A DNA stretch of 64,000 nt, taken from contig JAKISP010000016.1 of NCBI GenBank assembly GCA_021648525.1, positions 1-64,000 on the forward strand, in the 5' to 3' direction. This stretch comes from Gammaproteobacteria bacterium (GTDB taxonomy: Bacteria > Pseudomonadota > Gammaproteobacteria > SZUA-140). Both the position numbers and the translations under genes were made by a program. The notes under the pieces were generated by a model, which worked only from the letters and a program-made list of their open reading frames with translations, did not search any database and was not told the origin of the DNA. Shown piece after piece: positions 1 to 7,685 of this stretch (the stretch's first letter is position 1; each line of letters begins with the position of its first letter).

Positions 1-78
1 TCAGGATAAATTGCTTCTTTTTCCGCATTTTTAGCGTTAAAAATGGAAAAAAACAGTGATTTTGATGCCTTTCTTTTA

Positions 79-306
79 TCAGTGAATCGAAACTTTATGC
101 CGGCTTTTGAATGGCTCTTTGAAAGGATCTTTGCTAACCACACCTTTTAATATCTGCACATCTTCAGCATCACATATTTGAATGATTAATTCCCGGCAGC
201 GCTTCTGTATATCACCTCTGAGCACTGGATATCTGTATTTCGTTACCCAGACTATATGCACCATTAAGATGTTTACTATGTGCCCGCTTCGCCTCTGTTC
301 TTTCAT
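79..306 (-). pseudogene. IS200/IS605-type transposase TnpA, 5' fragment
   Basis: The 75-residue frame carries the N-terminal signature of IS200-type Y1 transposases (HIVWVTKYRYPVL, then GDIQKRCRELI and ILKGVVSKD). In this family the HUH metal-binding motif follows directly after the KGV..KD segment. Here the frame switches to unrelated residues (PFKEPF...) and stops, so neither the HUH motif nor the catalytic tyrosine helix is present. It is therefore a dead fragment. It lies beside the ISL3-type element at 370-927, so this is an old insertion hot spot or decay zone. The family call is good; the exact IS is unknown. Confidence 0.75.
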
Positions 307-393
307 CCTTCATAGCGTAACATAACCGTGCTGCTGCTAAAGCCTTGCACTAAAGTGCATAGTTTTTACGGTTCTTCGTAGATCTGTGTGAAA

Positions 394-608
394 GCAATGA
401 AACCATGTCCAGCATGCCGTAGTAAAAAAACATACTATTTCTGAAGCCGTCGAATGAACGATAACCTCTTGCATTCGCCTTAATAATTTGAATCTTTGAA
501 TTTAATCCCTGGGTGATGCTACGCTCAACAGCTGCCCATAATGTTCTTCCAGTTCCATCTATACCGACCTTGCTTAGATTGCCTGATAACCTCTCGGTAT
601 AACTGGTT
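394..608 (-). pseudogene. ISL3-family transposase, C-terminal remnant
   Basis: Read on the minus strand, this stretch encodes a segment including AVERSITQGLNSKIQIIK, then ARGYRSFDGFRNSMFF and YYGMLD. That is the usual C-terminus of ISL3 DDE transposases (GLNSKIQ..K..ARG.R....F). The N-terminal DNA-binding and catalytic DDE parts are missing, and the frame has no proper start. It sits between the inner end (609-632) and the left outer end (370-393) of the element, so it is what remains of the parental transposase. Confidence 0.75.
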
Positions 609-644
609 TTTCACACGGTTCTCCGAAGAACCTTTAAAATAAAT

Positions 645-727
645 GTAGCCCGGGCTGAGCTTCCAGCGAAACCCGGGAGGGCAGTGCCACATCCCCCGGG
701 TTTCGCTGGAAGCTCAGCCCGGGCTAC
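645..727. repeat. Perfect 33-bp inverted repeat (REP-like hairpin)
   Basis: Arms 645-677 and 695-727 are perfect reverse complements over 33 bp, separated by a 17-nt loop. Each arm starts GTAGCCCGGGCT and ends with ACCCGGG, a composition typical of REP/BIME-like extragenic palindromes. The hairpin is carried inside the ISL3-type element. In the related copy at 42207 it is replaced by the 14-bp GTAGCCCGGGCTAC, i.e. only the outermost tips of the arms. Confidence 0.9.
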
Positions 728-973
728 TTGCTTGTTATATCAGCTTCTTTTAGTTTCGGTGCGAGGCTGAATCTCCATGTGCTGCGGTCATCCATCTCTA
801 TCATAGATCACCCCAGGGTGGTCATTTGAATAAAACACAAATATTTGAGCCGCGCTCTACCCCGCAAAAATACCCAGGTTCCAGGATGATATTTTGTCGG
901 GTATTTCACATAGACCTACGAAGAACCGTTTTTACTAGCGGTTTGAGACCAATAAAATAATCGCGCATGAAAT

Positions 974-1405
974 TTAACTGCAACGCACACCGATAACATT
1001 GTTTCGCCACTCAGTAGGCATCGCATAAACTCGCCAGCGGTACTGGCCTTCTTCAAGAAGTAATTGCCATATAACCAGATCGCCTGTTGGAAGCGTTACC
1101 GTTTCACCGTCTAGAAAGAGCATTGCGAAATTATCACCCGTGTAAAGTATTTTATAGGTTGATTCTGCGATACCTTGCTGGGTATTTCCCAGCGCGTCTT
1201 TTTCTTTTATAAACAACAGGTGTTCTCTATCTTGTGAGACTTTAATTGTATGTACATATCTTGCGTCATTACATAAGTCTTCATCTGGCTTATGAAGAGA
1301 CCATCTCCCTTCAACCTGATCTAGAAATGCAGGTGTCTGCTGGTCCGCAGCTTGAACAGTACTGATAAAAAAGAAAACCAGACCAACCAATAATCTCATA
1401 ACCAT
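974..1405 (-). CDS. Small secreted protein of unknown function
   Basis: The protein is 143 residues from the ATG at 1405, starting MVMRLLVGLVFFF with a signal peptide ending near VQAA. The mature part (FLDQVEGRWSLHKPDEDLCNDARYVHTI...) contains GRWSL and two cysteines, near the start and at the C-terminus (VIGVRCS), and looks like a small beta-rich periplasmic domain. The open frame continues upstream to 1630. I chose the inner start because AGGGG lies nine bases ahead of the ATG at 1405 (GGAAG would serve an ATG at 1399) and because a signal peptide begins there. I recognise no family. It follows transposon debris and stands alone on the minus strand. Confidence 0.6.
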   Translation of the reverse strand: MVMRLLVGLVFFFISTVQAADQQTPAFLDQVEGRWSLHKPDEDLCNDARYVHTIKVSQDREHLLFIKEKDALGNTQQGIAESTYKILYTGDNFAMLFLDGETVTLPTGDLVIWQLLLEEGQYRWRVYAMPTEWRNNVIGVRCS

Positions 1406-1752
1406 CTTCCTTTTCCCCTGCATAATATTGATATAAATAATGGATATCACTCTTAGATGATTAAAAGCACTATCTCGCTGGAACAGTTTTAGTTTACTAG
1501 TCATAACAGAGAAGACATCTTCTCGTAATGGCTCCTGGTTAATGAAAATCATCCAACCTACTAAGCCTTTCACATGGTCTGAAACAAGGCTGTCTTTTTC
1601 GCAGAGACTCCACGTGGCTTTTTCTTTCACAGAATGAACACTGATTTCTCAGCCCTCCCCTCTCCCGCATGAAGTTTTCCTCACGGCGACCCTCAGGTAT
1701 ACTTCCCGGCAAAACCGAGGGGGCGCATTTAGTTATCAGGTGAAATCATGAG
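1406..1752. other. Gene-free stretch between the secreted protein and nlpD
   Basis: No convincing gene is present. The minus-strand frame of the previous gene is open through much of it, but that part lacks a ribosome site and looks non-coding. A short perfect dyad (gagaaga-ca-tcttctc, 1509-1524) is visible. This is where rpoS would be expected in genomes with the nlpD-rpoS arrangement; nothing like it is here. Confidence 0.5.
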
Positions 1753-2481
1753 CTACCGTTTTGGCAGATACCTCAATGGATCAACGGGATTACCTTTGTA
1801 ACGAATTTCAAAATGTAACATCACTTTGTTACTACCGGTAGCCCCCATAGTCGCAACCCTCTGTCCCTTACTGACCAAATCACCCTCTTTCACCAGTAGC
1901 TGGTCATTATGTGCATAAGCGCTAAGGTAACTCTCATTATGTTTAATGATCAACAAATTGCCATAACTAGCTAAACCACTACCGCTATACACCACCTTAC
2001 CTAAAGCAGCCGCTCTGATTGCAGAGCCTTTCATGGCACTAATATTGATTCCCTTACGGTCAATTTTTCTGCTAGAAAAAGTGCTAATCAATTTGCCCTC
2101 GGCAGGCCAGTGCCAGACGATTGGTCCTCTGTTTTGATTAACCGGATACTTTGATACAGGTGAAGATAGCGCTAACCTGGTCGAATGTTGCACACTAGCT
2201 TTCTCTGGTTGAGAGAGGGTAAACAGAGGTTCTCCAGGCACACCTGCTGGCGGTGCAATCCTCAATATTTGCCCTTGATGAATCACATAAGGTGTTCTTA
2301 ACTTATTCCACTCTGCAATTTTTTTTGCATCTTGACCGTAATGCCAACCAATTGAATAAAGAGTGTCGCCTTCTTGCACTTTGTAGTGCACAAGCGAACC
2401 ACAACCTGTAATAGAAAAAATCAGTAATGCTAAGAAAGCGGTTATTAAAGGCTTTTTTTCACATAAAACAGTCATGACCAT
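1753..2481 (-). CDS. nlpD: NlpD-type lipoprotein, LysM plus degenerate M23 domain
   Basis: This is an envelope lipoprotein that in E. coli activates the amidase AmiC for septal peptidoglycan splitting. The 242-residue protein has a lipobox ending ITGC near residue 27, a LysM domain at about residues 32-76 (VHYKVQEGDTLYSIGWHYG) and a C-terminal LytM/M23 domain from about residue 130. As in E. coli NlpD, the metallopeptidase motifs are degenerate (KGINISA where an HxxxD motif would be; LHFEIRYKG where HxH would be), which points to an activator rather than an active hydrolase. A second ATG at 2475 is also possible. It is the last gene of a surE-pcm-yqaA-nlpD series, with no rpoS downstream. Confidence 0.9.
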   Translation of the reverse strand: MVMTVLCEKKPLITAFLALLIFSITGCGSLVHYKVQEGDTLYSIGWHYGQDAKKIAEWNKLRTPYVIHQGQILRIAPPAGVPGEPLFTLSQPEKASVQHSTRLALSSPVSKYPVNQNRGPIVWHWPAEGKLISTFSSRKIDRKGINISAMKGSAIRAAALGKVVYSGSGLASYGNLLIIKHNESYLSAYAHNDQLLVKEGDLVSKGQRVATMGATGSNKVMLHFEIRYKGNPVDPLRYLPKR

Positions 2482-2516
2482 GACCCATGATTATTACAGT
2501 TTATGACGACGTAATA

Positions 2517-3098
2517 TCATATAAATTGGGCAACTGCATATGCCACTATCGCCAGTATAATCACTGTCCAGCCGATTCGATCAACATAAGTACGCAGTGC
2601 CTTTTCCATTTTTTCACCGCCCCAGTACATTAGGCCAGCAACTAGAAAGAAACGTAAGCCACGACCAAGGATTGAGCAAATTAAAAATGGCAAAAATGCC
2701 ATCGACACAGCACCCGCTGAAAGCGTGAAGATCTTATATGGGATCGGTGAAAAACCAGCAATAAACACCACCCAGACACCCCACTCTGCAAACCACTCGG
2801 TCGCCGTTTCATAGTGAGCCCAGTAATGCGTCTCCTGAATAAGGGGCGCGACTGCATCGAATGCAAAGTAACCAATAAGATAACCCAGCACGCCGCCGAG
2901 AGCTGAGGCTATCGTCGTGATCGATGCATAGAACCAGGCTTTAGAGCGCTTTGCCAATACCATCGGTGCCAACATCGCATCCGGCGGAATTGGGAAAAAG
3001 GATGATTCTGCAAAACTTAACGCAGAAAGGTAATATGGCGCTCTGGGATGAGCAGCCCACTGCATTACGATGTTATAGAGGTAACTAAAAAATTTCAT
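2517..3098 (-). CDS. yqaA: DedA-family (SNARE-associated) inner-membrane protein YqaA-like
   Basis: The 193-residue integral membrane protein has the DedA/VTT signature: an N-terminal amphipathic stretch (SYLYNIVMQWA), re-entrant-loop residues FFPIPPDAMLAPM, then FIAGFSPIPYKIFTLSAGA, followed by C-terminal membrane helices. DedA/VTT proteins are implicated in phospholipid and undecaprenyl-phosphate translocation and in envelope homeostasis. The short YqaA subgroup commonly lies between pcm and nlpD in gammaproteobacteria, as here. The spacing to pcm (9 bp) suggests co-transcription. Confidence 0.85.
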   Translation of the reverse strand: MKFFSYLYNIVMQWAAHPRAPYYLSALSFAESSFFPIPPDAMLAPMVLAKRSKAWFYASITTIASALGGVLGYLIGYFAFDAVAPLIQETHYWAHYETATEWFAEWGVWVVFIAGFSPIPYKIFTLSAGAVSMAFLPFLICSILGRGLRFFLVAGLMYWGGEKMEKALRTYVDRIGWTVIILAIVAYAVAQFI

Positions 3099-3107
3099 CG
3101 TGTATCA

Positions 3108-3743
3108 CTATTTTTTCTGTCCGCTTAGCATTGGCACAAAACTCACCTGTTCGATAAACTCTTCTTCAACCCCTTCCGGGGTTCGGGTATAGAGCATCAA
3201 ATTTTGCACCCCTTGCTTACCGATCGGGATAATAAGACGCCCCCCCAGTGTTAACTGCTCTAGTAACGACATCGGTACCTCTACCGGTGCAGCGGTGGCA
3301 ATAATACCATCGTAAGGGCCGTATTCTGGCCAGCCTGAGATACCATCATCAAATTGAAGGCGAATATTGCGTAATTTTAACTCCTGAAAACGCGCTCGTG
3401 CCTGCCTTATTAACGGTTCAATACGCTCAATGCTATAAACTTCTTTAACCAGCAGCGCGAGGATTGCCGCCTGGTAACCCGAGCCAGTACCAATCTCCAG
3501 CACCTTATTAAGCGGGCCACTCAGCAGTAATACTTCACTCATCTTTGCCACAATATAAGGCTGGGAGATAGTTTGACTATAGCCAATCGGCAACGCGGTA
3601 TCTTCATAGGCACGACTAGCCAGTGCTTCATCAACAAAGATATGGCGCGGGGTTGCACGCATCGCATCAAGCACTTCAAGGCTTCTTATTCCTTCACTTT
3701 CCAGGCGTGAGATCAGGCGATCGCGCGTACGCTGTGATGTCAT
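3108..3743 (-). CDS. pcm: Protein-L-isoaspartate O-methyltransferase
   Basis: This enzyme repairs isoaspartyl residues in aged proteins by SAM-dependent methylation. It carries the SAM motif [14 protein letters not shown], the substrate-site segment [18 protein letters not shown], and a C-terminal [11 protein letters not shown]. The open frame reaches an ATG at 3767. I prefer the ATG at 3743 because AGGGA lies six bases before it and it gives 211 residues starting MTSQRTR, the usual length in the family. With either start it follows surE closely, forming the conserved surE-pcm pair. Confidence 0.92.
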   Translation of the reverse strand: MTSQRTRDRLISRLESEGIRSLEVLDAMRATPRHIFVDEALASRAYEDTALPIGYSQTISQPYIVAKMSEVLLLSGPLNKVLEIGTGSGYQAAILALLVKEVYSIERIEPLIRQARARFQELKLRNIRLQFDDGISGWPEYGPYDGIIATAAPVEVPMSLLEQLTLGGRLIIPIGKQGVQNLMLYTRTPEGVEEEFIEQVSFVPMLSGQKK

Positions 3744-3768
3744 ACCAATTCCCTGGTGTCGTGACATG

Positions 3769-4521
3769 CTAACGACTTATCCTTTTAACCCAGTCACTCA
3801 CAGTACCCAGGGCGTCGTGATTGGTAAGGTCGACCTGCAGTGGTGTAATCGACACGAAACCTTCATTGATTGCATGGAAGTCAGTTCCTGGCCCAGCGTC
3901 CTGCTCAGCACCGGCAGGGCCAATCCAGTAGATCTCTCTGCCTCGTGGGTCCTGTTCGCTAATCACAGGTTCAGCTTTGTGGCGATGCCCAAGGCGAACC
4001 ACTTTGAAACCCGCTAACGCCTCCCAGGGCAAATCTGGCACATTGACATTAAGAATCGTATTCGCATCAAGCGGTCCATCACGCAACTGTGATACTAGCT
4101 TCTTTGCAACTCGCGCCGCAGTCTCAAAATGGACTGGGTTGTGTTGAGCCAGTGAAATTGCGATGGTTGGCAGGCCTAAAAAGCGCCCTTCCGTTGCCGC
4201 TGCAACGGTCCCTGAATAGAGCACATCATCACCCAGATTGGCGCCATTATTAATCCCGGAAACAACCATGTCTGGCTCTTCTTCAAGCAAACCTGTGATG
4301 GCCAGATGAACACAGTCAGTCGGTGTACCATTGACGGAGTAGAAACCATTCTCAGCGCGAGTGACACGCAAAGGTTGATCTAAGGTCAGTGAATTACTGG
4401 CACCACTGCGGTCACGATCCGGCGCAACCACCGTGGTTTCAGCCATACCGGATAGAGCACGATTGAGATGGCTGATACCAGCTGACTGGTAGCCATCATC
4501 ATTGCTAATTAAAATACGCAT
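3769..4521 (-). CDS. surE: 5'/3'-nucleotidase SurE
   Basis: SurE is a metal-dependent phosphatase acting on nucleoside monophosphates and linked to stationary-phase survival. The 250 residues show the N-terminal metal site [11 protein letters not shown] (Asp8-Asp9), the [14 protein letters not shown] loop, [29 protein letters not shown], and the C-terminal [14 protein letters not shown]. All key motifs are intact. It heads the surE-pcm-yqaA-nlpD series directly after the nuo operon; the 128 bp to nuoN probably hold its promoter. Confidence 0.95.
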   Translation of the reverse strand: MRILISNDDGYQSAGISHLNRALSGMAETTVVAPDRDRSGASNSLTLDQPLRVTRAENGFYSVNGTPTDCVHLAITGLLEEEPDMVVSGINNGANLGDDVLYSGTVAAATEGRFLGLPTIAISLAQHNPVHFETAARVAKKLVSQLRDGPLDANTILNVNVPDLPWEALAGFKVVRLGHRHKAEPVISEQDPRGREIYWIGPAGAEQDAGPGTDFHAINEGFVSITPLQVDLTNHDALGTVSDWVKRISR

Positions 4522-4649
4522 TAATCTAAGTCACTCAAGCAAAGCCACAAGGTACTACAGTATCAGAACAACCGGAAAAACTTAACAGAAATGCGGTTAT
4601 GCTCGCTATCACCATTCAATAAAAGCTTGATGACGGTAGGAAAACTGAT

Positions 4650-6089
4650 TTAAGGCATCACCGAAACACACAAAGCGATCAAACCTGTTGGATAGATACC
4701 CAGTAACAGGATAATCACACCGTTGGCACTCATCACGGCACGCATGTCGTAAGCACTGCTGATTGGCGCTGTATCAACCGCCTTATCGAAATACATAAAC
4801 TTAATCACGCGCAAGTAGTAGAAAGCACCAATCACAGAGAAAACAACGGCAAGTACCGCCAGCCACACCAGCCCGATCTCAACCACGGCACTTAATACGG
4901 CCAGTTTAGCGTAGAAACCAACAGTAGGTGGTACACCCGCCATTGAAAACATCGTGATTAACATCATAAAAGCAAACCAGGGGCTACGCTGATTCAATCC
5001 CTTGAAGTCTTCTAGTGTATCCGCTTCAAAACCACTGCGACTTAACAGGATAATCATACCGAAAGCGGCGAGTGACATCAGTGCATAAACAATCACATAA
5101 AACATACCCGCAGAGTAACCGTCACTGGTACCCGCAAGGATGCCTAACATCAAAAAGCCAACATGAGAAATCGTTGAATAAGCTAGCATGCGTTTAAGAT
5201 TTGTCTGCGCGATCGCGATCAGATTACCCGCGATGATTGATAGCACTGCAATGATGATCAGCATATCTTGCCAATGCACCAGCAGCCCACCTAGCCCCTC
5301 TACTAACAAGCGCATCAACATTGCAAAAGCAGCAATCTTTGGTGCGGAACTGATGAACAGGGTAATCGCCGTCGGCGCACCCTGGTAAACATCCGGTACC
5401 CACATGTGGAATGGCACCGCGCCCAGTTTAAAGGCGAGGCCAATCACAATGAAGACCAGTGCGAACTTAAGCACGATGTCGTCGGTGGAACCTTGCGTAA
5501 CAAATGATGCAATCTCAGTGTGATCAAGCGAACCCGTCGCACCATAAAGCATCGACATCCCGTACAACAACATACCCGAGGCAATCGCGCCGAGTACGAA
5601 GTATTTCATCGCTGCTTCTGAAGAAATCGAAGAGTCTCTATTCAGAGCAACCATCGCAACCATCGCAAGCGACAGCACCTCCAGTCCAAGATAGATCGTT
5701 AACAGGTTATTGGCAGAGACCATCACCATCATGCCAAGTACAGAGAACAGCGTGAGCACAAAGAACTCACCTTTGAATAGATTACGTTCAATCAGGTATT
5801 CGCGTGAATAGATAAAGACCACTGAGGTGCTGAGATAGATAAAGAGTTTTAGAACCGTGCCCATACTATCGTTAACGAACATGCCACTGAATGTGTATTC
5901 CGGTACCGAACTCTGCACAACAACGGTAAGCACTGCGGCACCGAGCAATGTTGCCTGTGATAGCAAATAGGTGATTGAACGATTTTTATCTGTCAAAAAG
6001 AGATCAACAACCAGGACAACACATATCATGGTGAGTACAAAGATCTCTGGCAGAGCCGGAGTAAAATTTGGGATTTCGAAAGCCATCAT
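4650..6089 (-). CDS. nuoN: NADH-quinone oxidoreductase subunit N
   Basis: This is one of the three antiporter-like membrane subunits that carry proton translocation in complex I. The 479-residue polytopic protein has the Proton_antipo_M domain: [27 protein letters not shown] helices with the conserved glutamate, the [21 protein letters not shown] lysine helix and the [17 protein letters not shown] segment with the second lysine. It is the last gene of the nuoA-N operon. A second ATG lies at 6086. Confidence 0.96.
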   Translation of the reverse strand: MMAFEIPNFTPALPEIFVLTMICVVLVVDLFLTDKNRSITYLLSQATLLGAAVLTVVVQSSVPEYTFSGMFVNDSMGTVLKLFIYLSTSVVFIYSREYLIERNLFKGEFFVLTLFSVLGMMVMVSANNLLTIYLGLEVLSLAMVAMVALNRDSSISSEAAMKYFVLGAIASGMLLYGMSMLYGATGSLDHTEIASFVTQGSTDDIVLKFALVFIVIGLAFKLGAVPFHMWVPDVYQGAPTAITLFISSAPKIAAFAMLMRLLVEGLGGLLVHWQDMLIIIAVLSIIAGNLIAIAQTNLKRMLAYSTISHVGFLMLGILAGTSDGYSAGMFYVIVYALMSLAAFGMIILLSRSGFEADTLEDFKGLNQRSPWFAFMMLITMFSMAGVPPTVGFYAKLAVLSAVVEIGLVWLAVLAVVFSVIGAFYYLRVIKFMYFDKAVDTAPISSAYDMRAVMSANGVIILLLGIYPTGLIALCVSVMP

Positions 6090-6139
6090 TCTCTATCGTC
6101 TAATGTTCGTTATCAGATCGCAATAAATACGCAATACAG

Positions 6140-7648
6140 TTAAAGTTTGGATACAACAACATGCTCAAGCAAGTTGTTGACCGTTGCATGCATCACATCA
6201 ATCAGTGGCGCAGGCCACAGACCCAGAATCAATACTGCTGCCGCGAGTGTTCCCAGAATCAATGTTTCACGTCCATTAAGATCCGTTAGCTTCGCAACTT
6301 TATCATTTTTGATCTCACCAAACAGCACCCGTTTGACCATCCACAAGGTATAAGCAGCACCAAAAATCAGTGTCAGGGCTGCCAGGAATGCGTACCAGAA
6401 GTTGGCCTGAAATGCGCTCAGGATCACCATGAACTCACCGACAAAACCAGAGGTACCCGGCAGGCCAGCGTTCGCCATTGCAAAAAAGAGAAAAAAGGCC
6501 GCGAAAACAGGCATGGTGTTGGTCACACCACCGTAATCGCTAATATTTCGGCTATGCATGCGGTCATACATCATGCCCACACAGAGAAACATCGCACCTG
6601 AGATAAAGCCGTGAGAAATCATTTGTATCAGTGCACCTTCAACACCCAGCGCAGCACCCTGAATCGATCCGCTTTTTTCAAAAATGGTAAACACCATGAA
6701 AAAGCCAAGTGTCACAAAGCCCATGTGGGCAATCGATGAATAGGCGATCAGCTTCTTCATATCTTCCTGCACCAGCGCCACGAATGCGATGTAAACAATC
6801 GCCACCAGCGACATCAGAATGATCAGCCAATCCAGCTCAAAACTTGCATCTGGAACAATCGGCATGATGAAACGAACAAAACCGTATGCGCCCAGCTTCA
6901 ACATAATAGCAGCCAGGATAACCGAACCACCTGTCGGCGCCTCTACATGAGCATCGGGTAACCAGGTGTGAACCGGCCACATCGGTACCTTCACCGCAAA
7001 GGCGATCAGGAATGCGAAGAATATGAGTATCTGCGCCTCCATACCGATCTGAAGCGCATGAAAATCAAGAATCGCGAAACTCTTGTCTGCCTGGAAATAG
7101 AGGTAGATCAGCGCAACCAGCAGGAAGACTGAACCAAAAAAGGTGTATAGGAAAAACTTAATGGTGGCATAGACACGACGTGGCCCACCCCAGATACCGA
7201 TCACAATAAACATCGGTATCAGCATCGCTTCCCAGAAAACATAGAACAGTACTGAATCAAGTGCCGCGAAAACACCAATCATCATCCCTTCCATAATCAG
7301 AAAGGCGGCCATGTACTGGGCGACGCGATCTTTGATTACTTCCCACCCTGCAGCAACCACAAAAATCGTCGAAAATGCGGTCAGCAGGATCAGTGGCATC
7401 GAAATGCCATCAACACCCAGGTGATAGTTGATATTTAAAGTCGGAATCCACGCAGCCATCTCGACAAACTGCATCTCATGCGTGCTGTTATCAAAACTGA
7501 AAAAGAGCGGGAGTGAGACCAGAAATGTGACAGCCGAAACAGCTAATGCCATCCAGCGGATGTTAGCATCAGATGTGTGTCGACTTGCGGCCAGTACCGC
7601 TAGTCCGCCCAAGATGGGCAACCAGATTACAAGACTAAGCAGTGGCAA
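6140..7648 (-). CDS. nuoM: NADH-quinone oxidoreductase subunit M
   Basis: This antiporter-like proton-pumping subunit of complex I has 502 residues. It shows FYVFWEAMLIPMFIVIGIWGG (key glutamate), AVKVPMWPVHTWLPDAHVEAPT (lysine helix) and KKLIAYSSIAHMGFVTLG. The start codon is TTG at 7648: the RNA reads GGAGGA followed nine bases later by TTG-CCA-CTG, and no ATG occurs near the family N-terminus. It lies 37 bp from nuoL and 50 bp from nuoN. Confidence 0.95.
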   Translation of the reverse strand: MPLLSLVIWLPILGGLAVLAASRHTSDANIRWMALAVSAVTFLVSLPLFFSFDNSTHEMQFVEMAAWIPTLNINYHLGVDGISMPLILLTAFSTIFVVAAGWEVIKDRVAQYMAAFLIMEGMMIGVFAALDSVLFYVFWEAMLIPMFIVIGIWGGPRRVYATIKFFLYTFFGSVFLLVALIYLYFQADKSFAILDFHALQIGMEAQILIFFAFLIAFAVKVPMWPVHTWLPDAHVEAPTGGSVILAAIMLKLGAYGFVRFIMPIVPDASFELDWLIILMSLVAIVYIAFVALVQEDMKKLIAYSSIAHMGFVTLGFFMVFTIFEKSGSIQGAALGVEGALIQMISHGFISGAMFLCVGMMYDRMHSRNISDYGGVTNTMPVFAAFFLFFAMANAGLPGTSGFVGEFMVILSAFQANFWYAFLAALTLIFGAAYTLWMVKRVLFGEIKNDKVAKLTDLNGRETLILGTLAAAVLILGLWPAPLIDVMHATVNNLLEHVVVSKL

Positions 7649-7685
7649 ACCGAATATCCTCCGATATTTCCATTATCATTTTTTA

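Larger units (their letters stand above)
370..927. mobile_element. ISL3-type deletion derivative with intact ends and 8-bp target duplication
   Basis: The element is bounded by 24-bp terminal inverted repeats at 370-393 and 904-927 (ends GGTTCTTCGTAG..., 22 of 24 match). Identical 8-bp direct repeats, gtttttac, flank it at 362-369 and 928-935. An 8-bp duplication and GG-TCTTCG ends are typical of the ISL3 family. Inside are a transposase C-terminal remnant on the minus strand (about 394-608), a third, inner copy of the end (609-632, 21 of 24 match) and a hairpin (645-727). At 558 bp it is far too short to be autonomous. The flanking duplication shows that the whole unit moved, or was formed, between these outer ends. 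A related copy lies at 42207. Confidence 0.85.

Noticed and set aside
1406..1630. N-terminal extension of the small secreted protein (start at 1630)
   Set aside because: No ribosome site, and it would bury the signal peptide in the middle of the protein.
3766..4017. Plus-strand frame opposite the surE 3' end
   Set aside because: Antisense shadow of a conserved gene.
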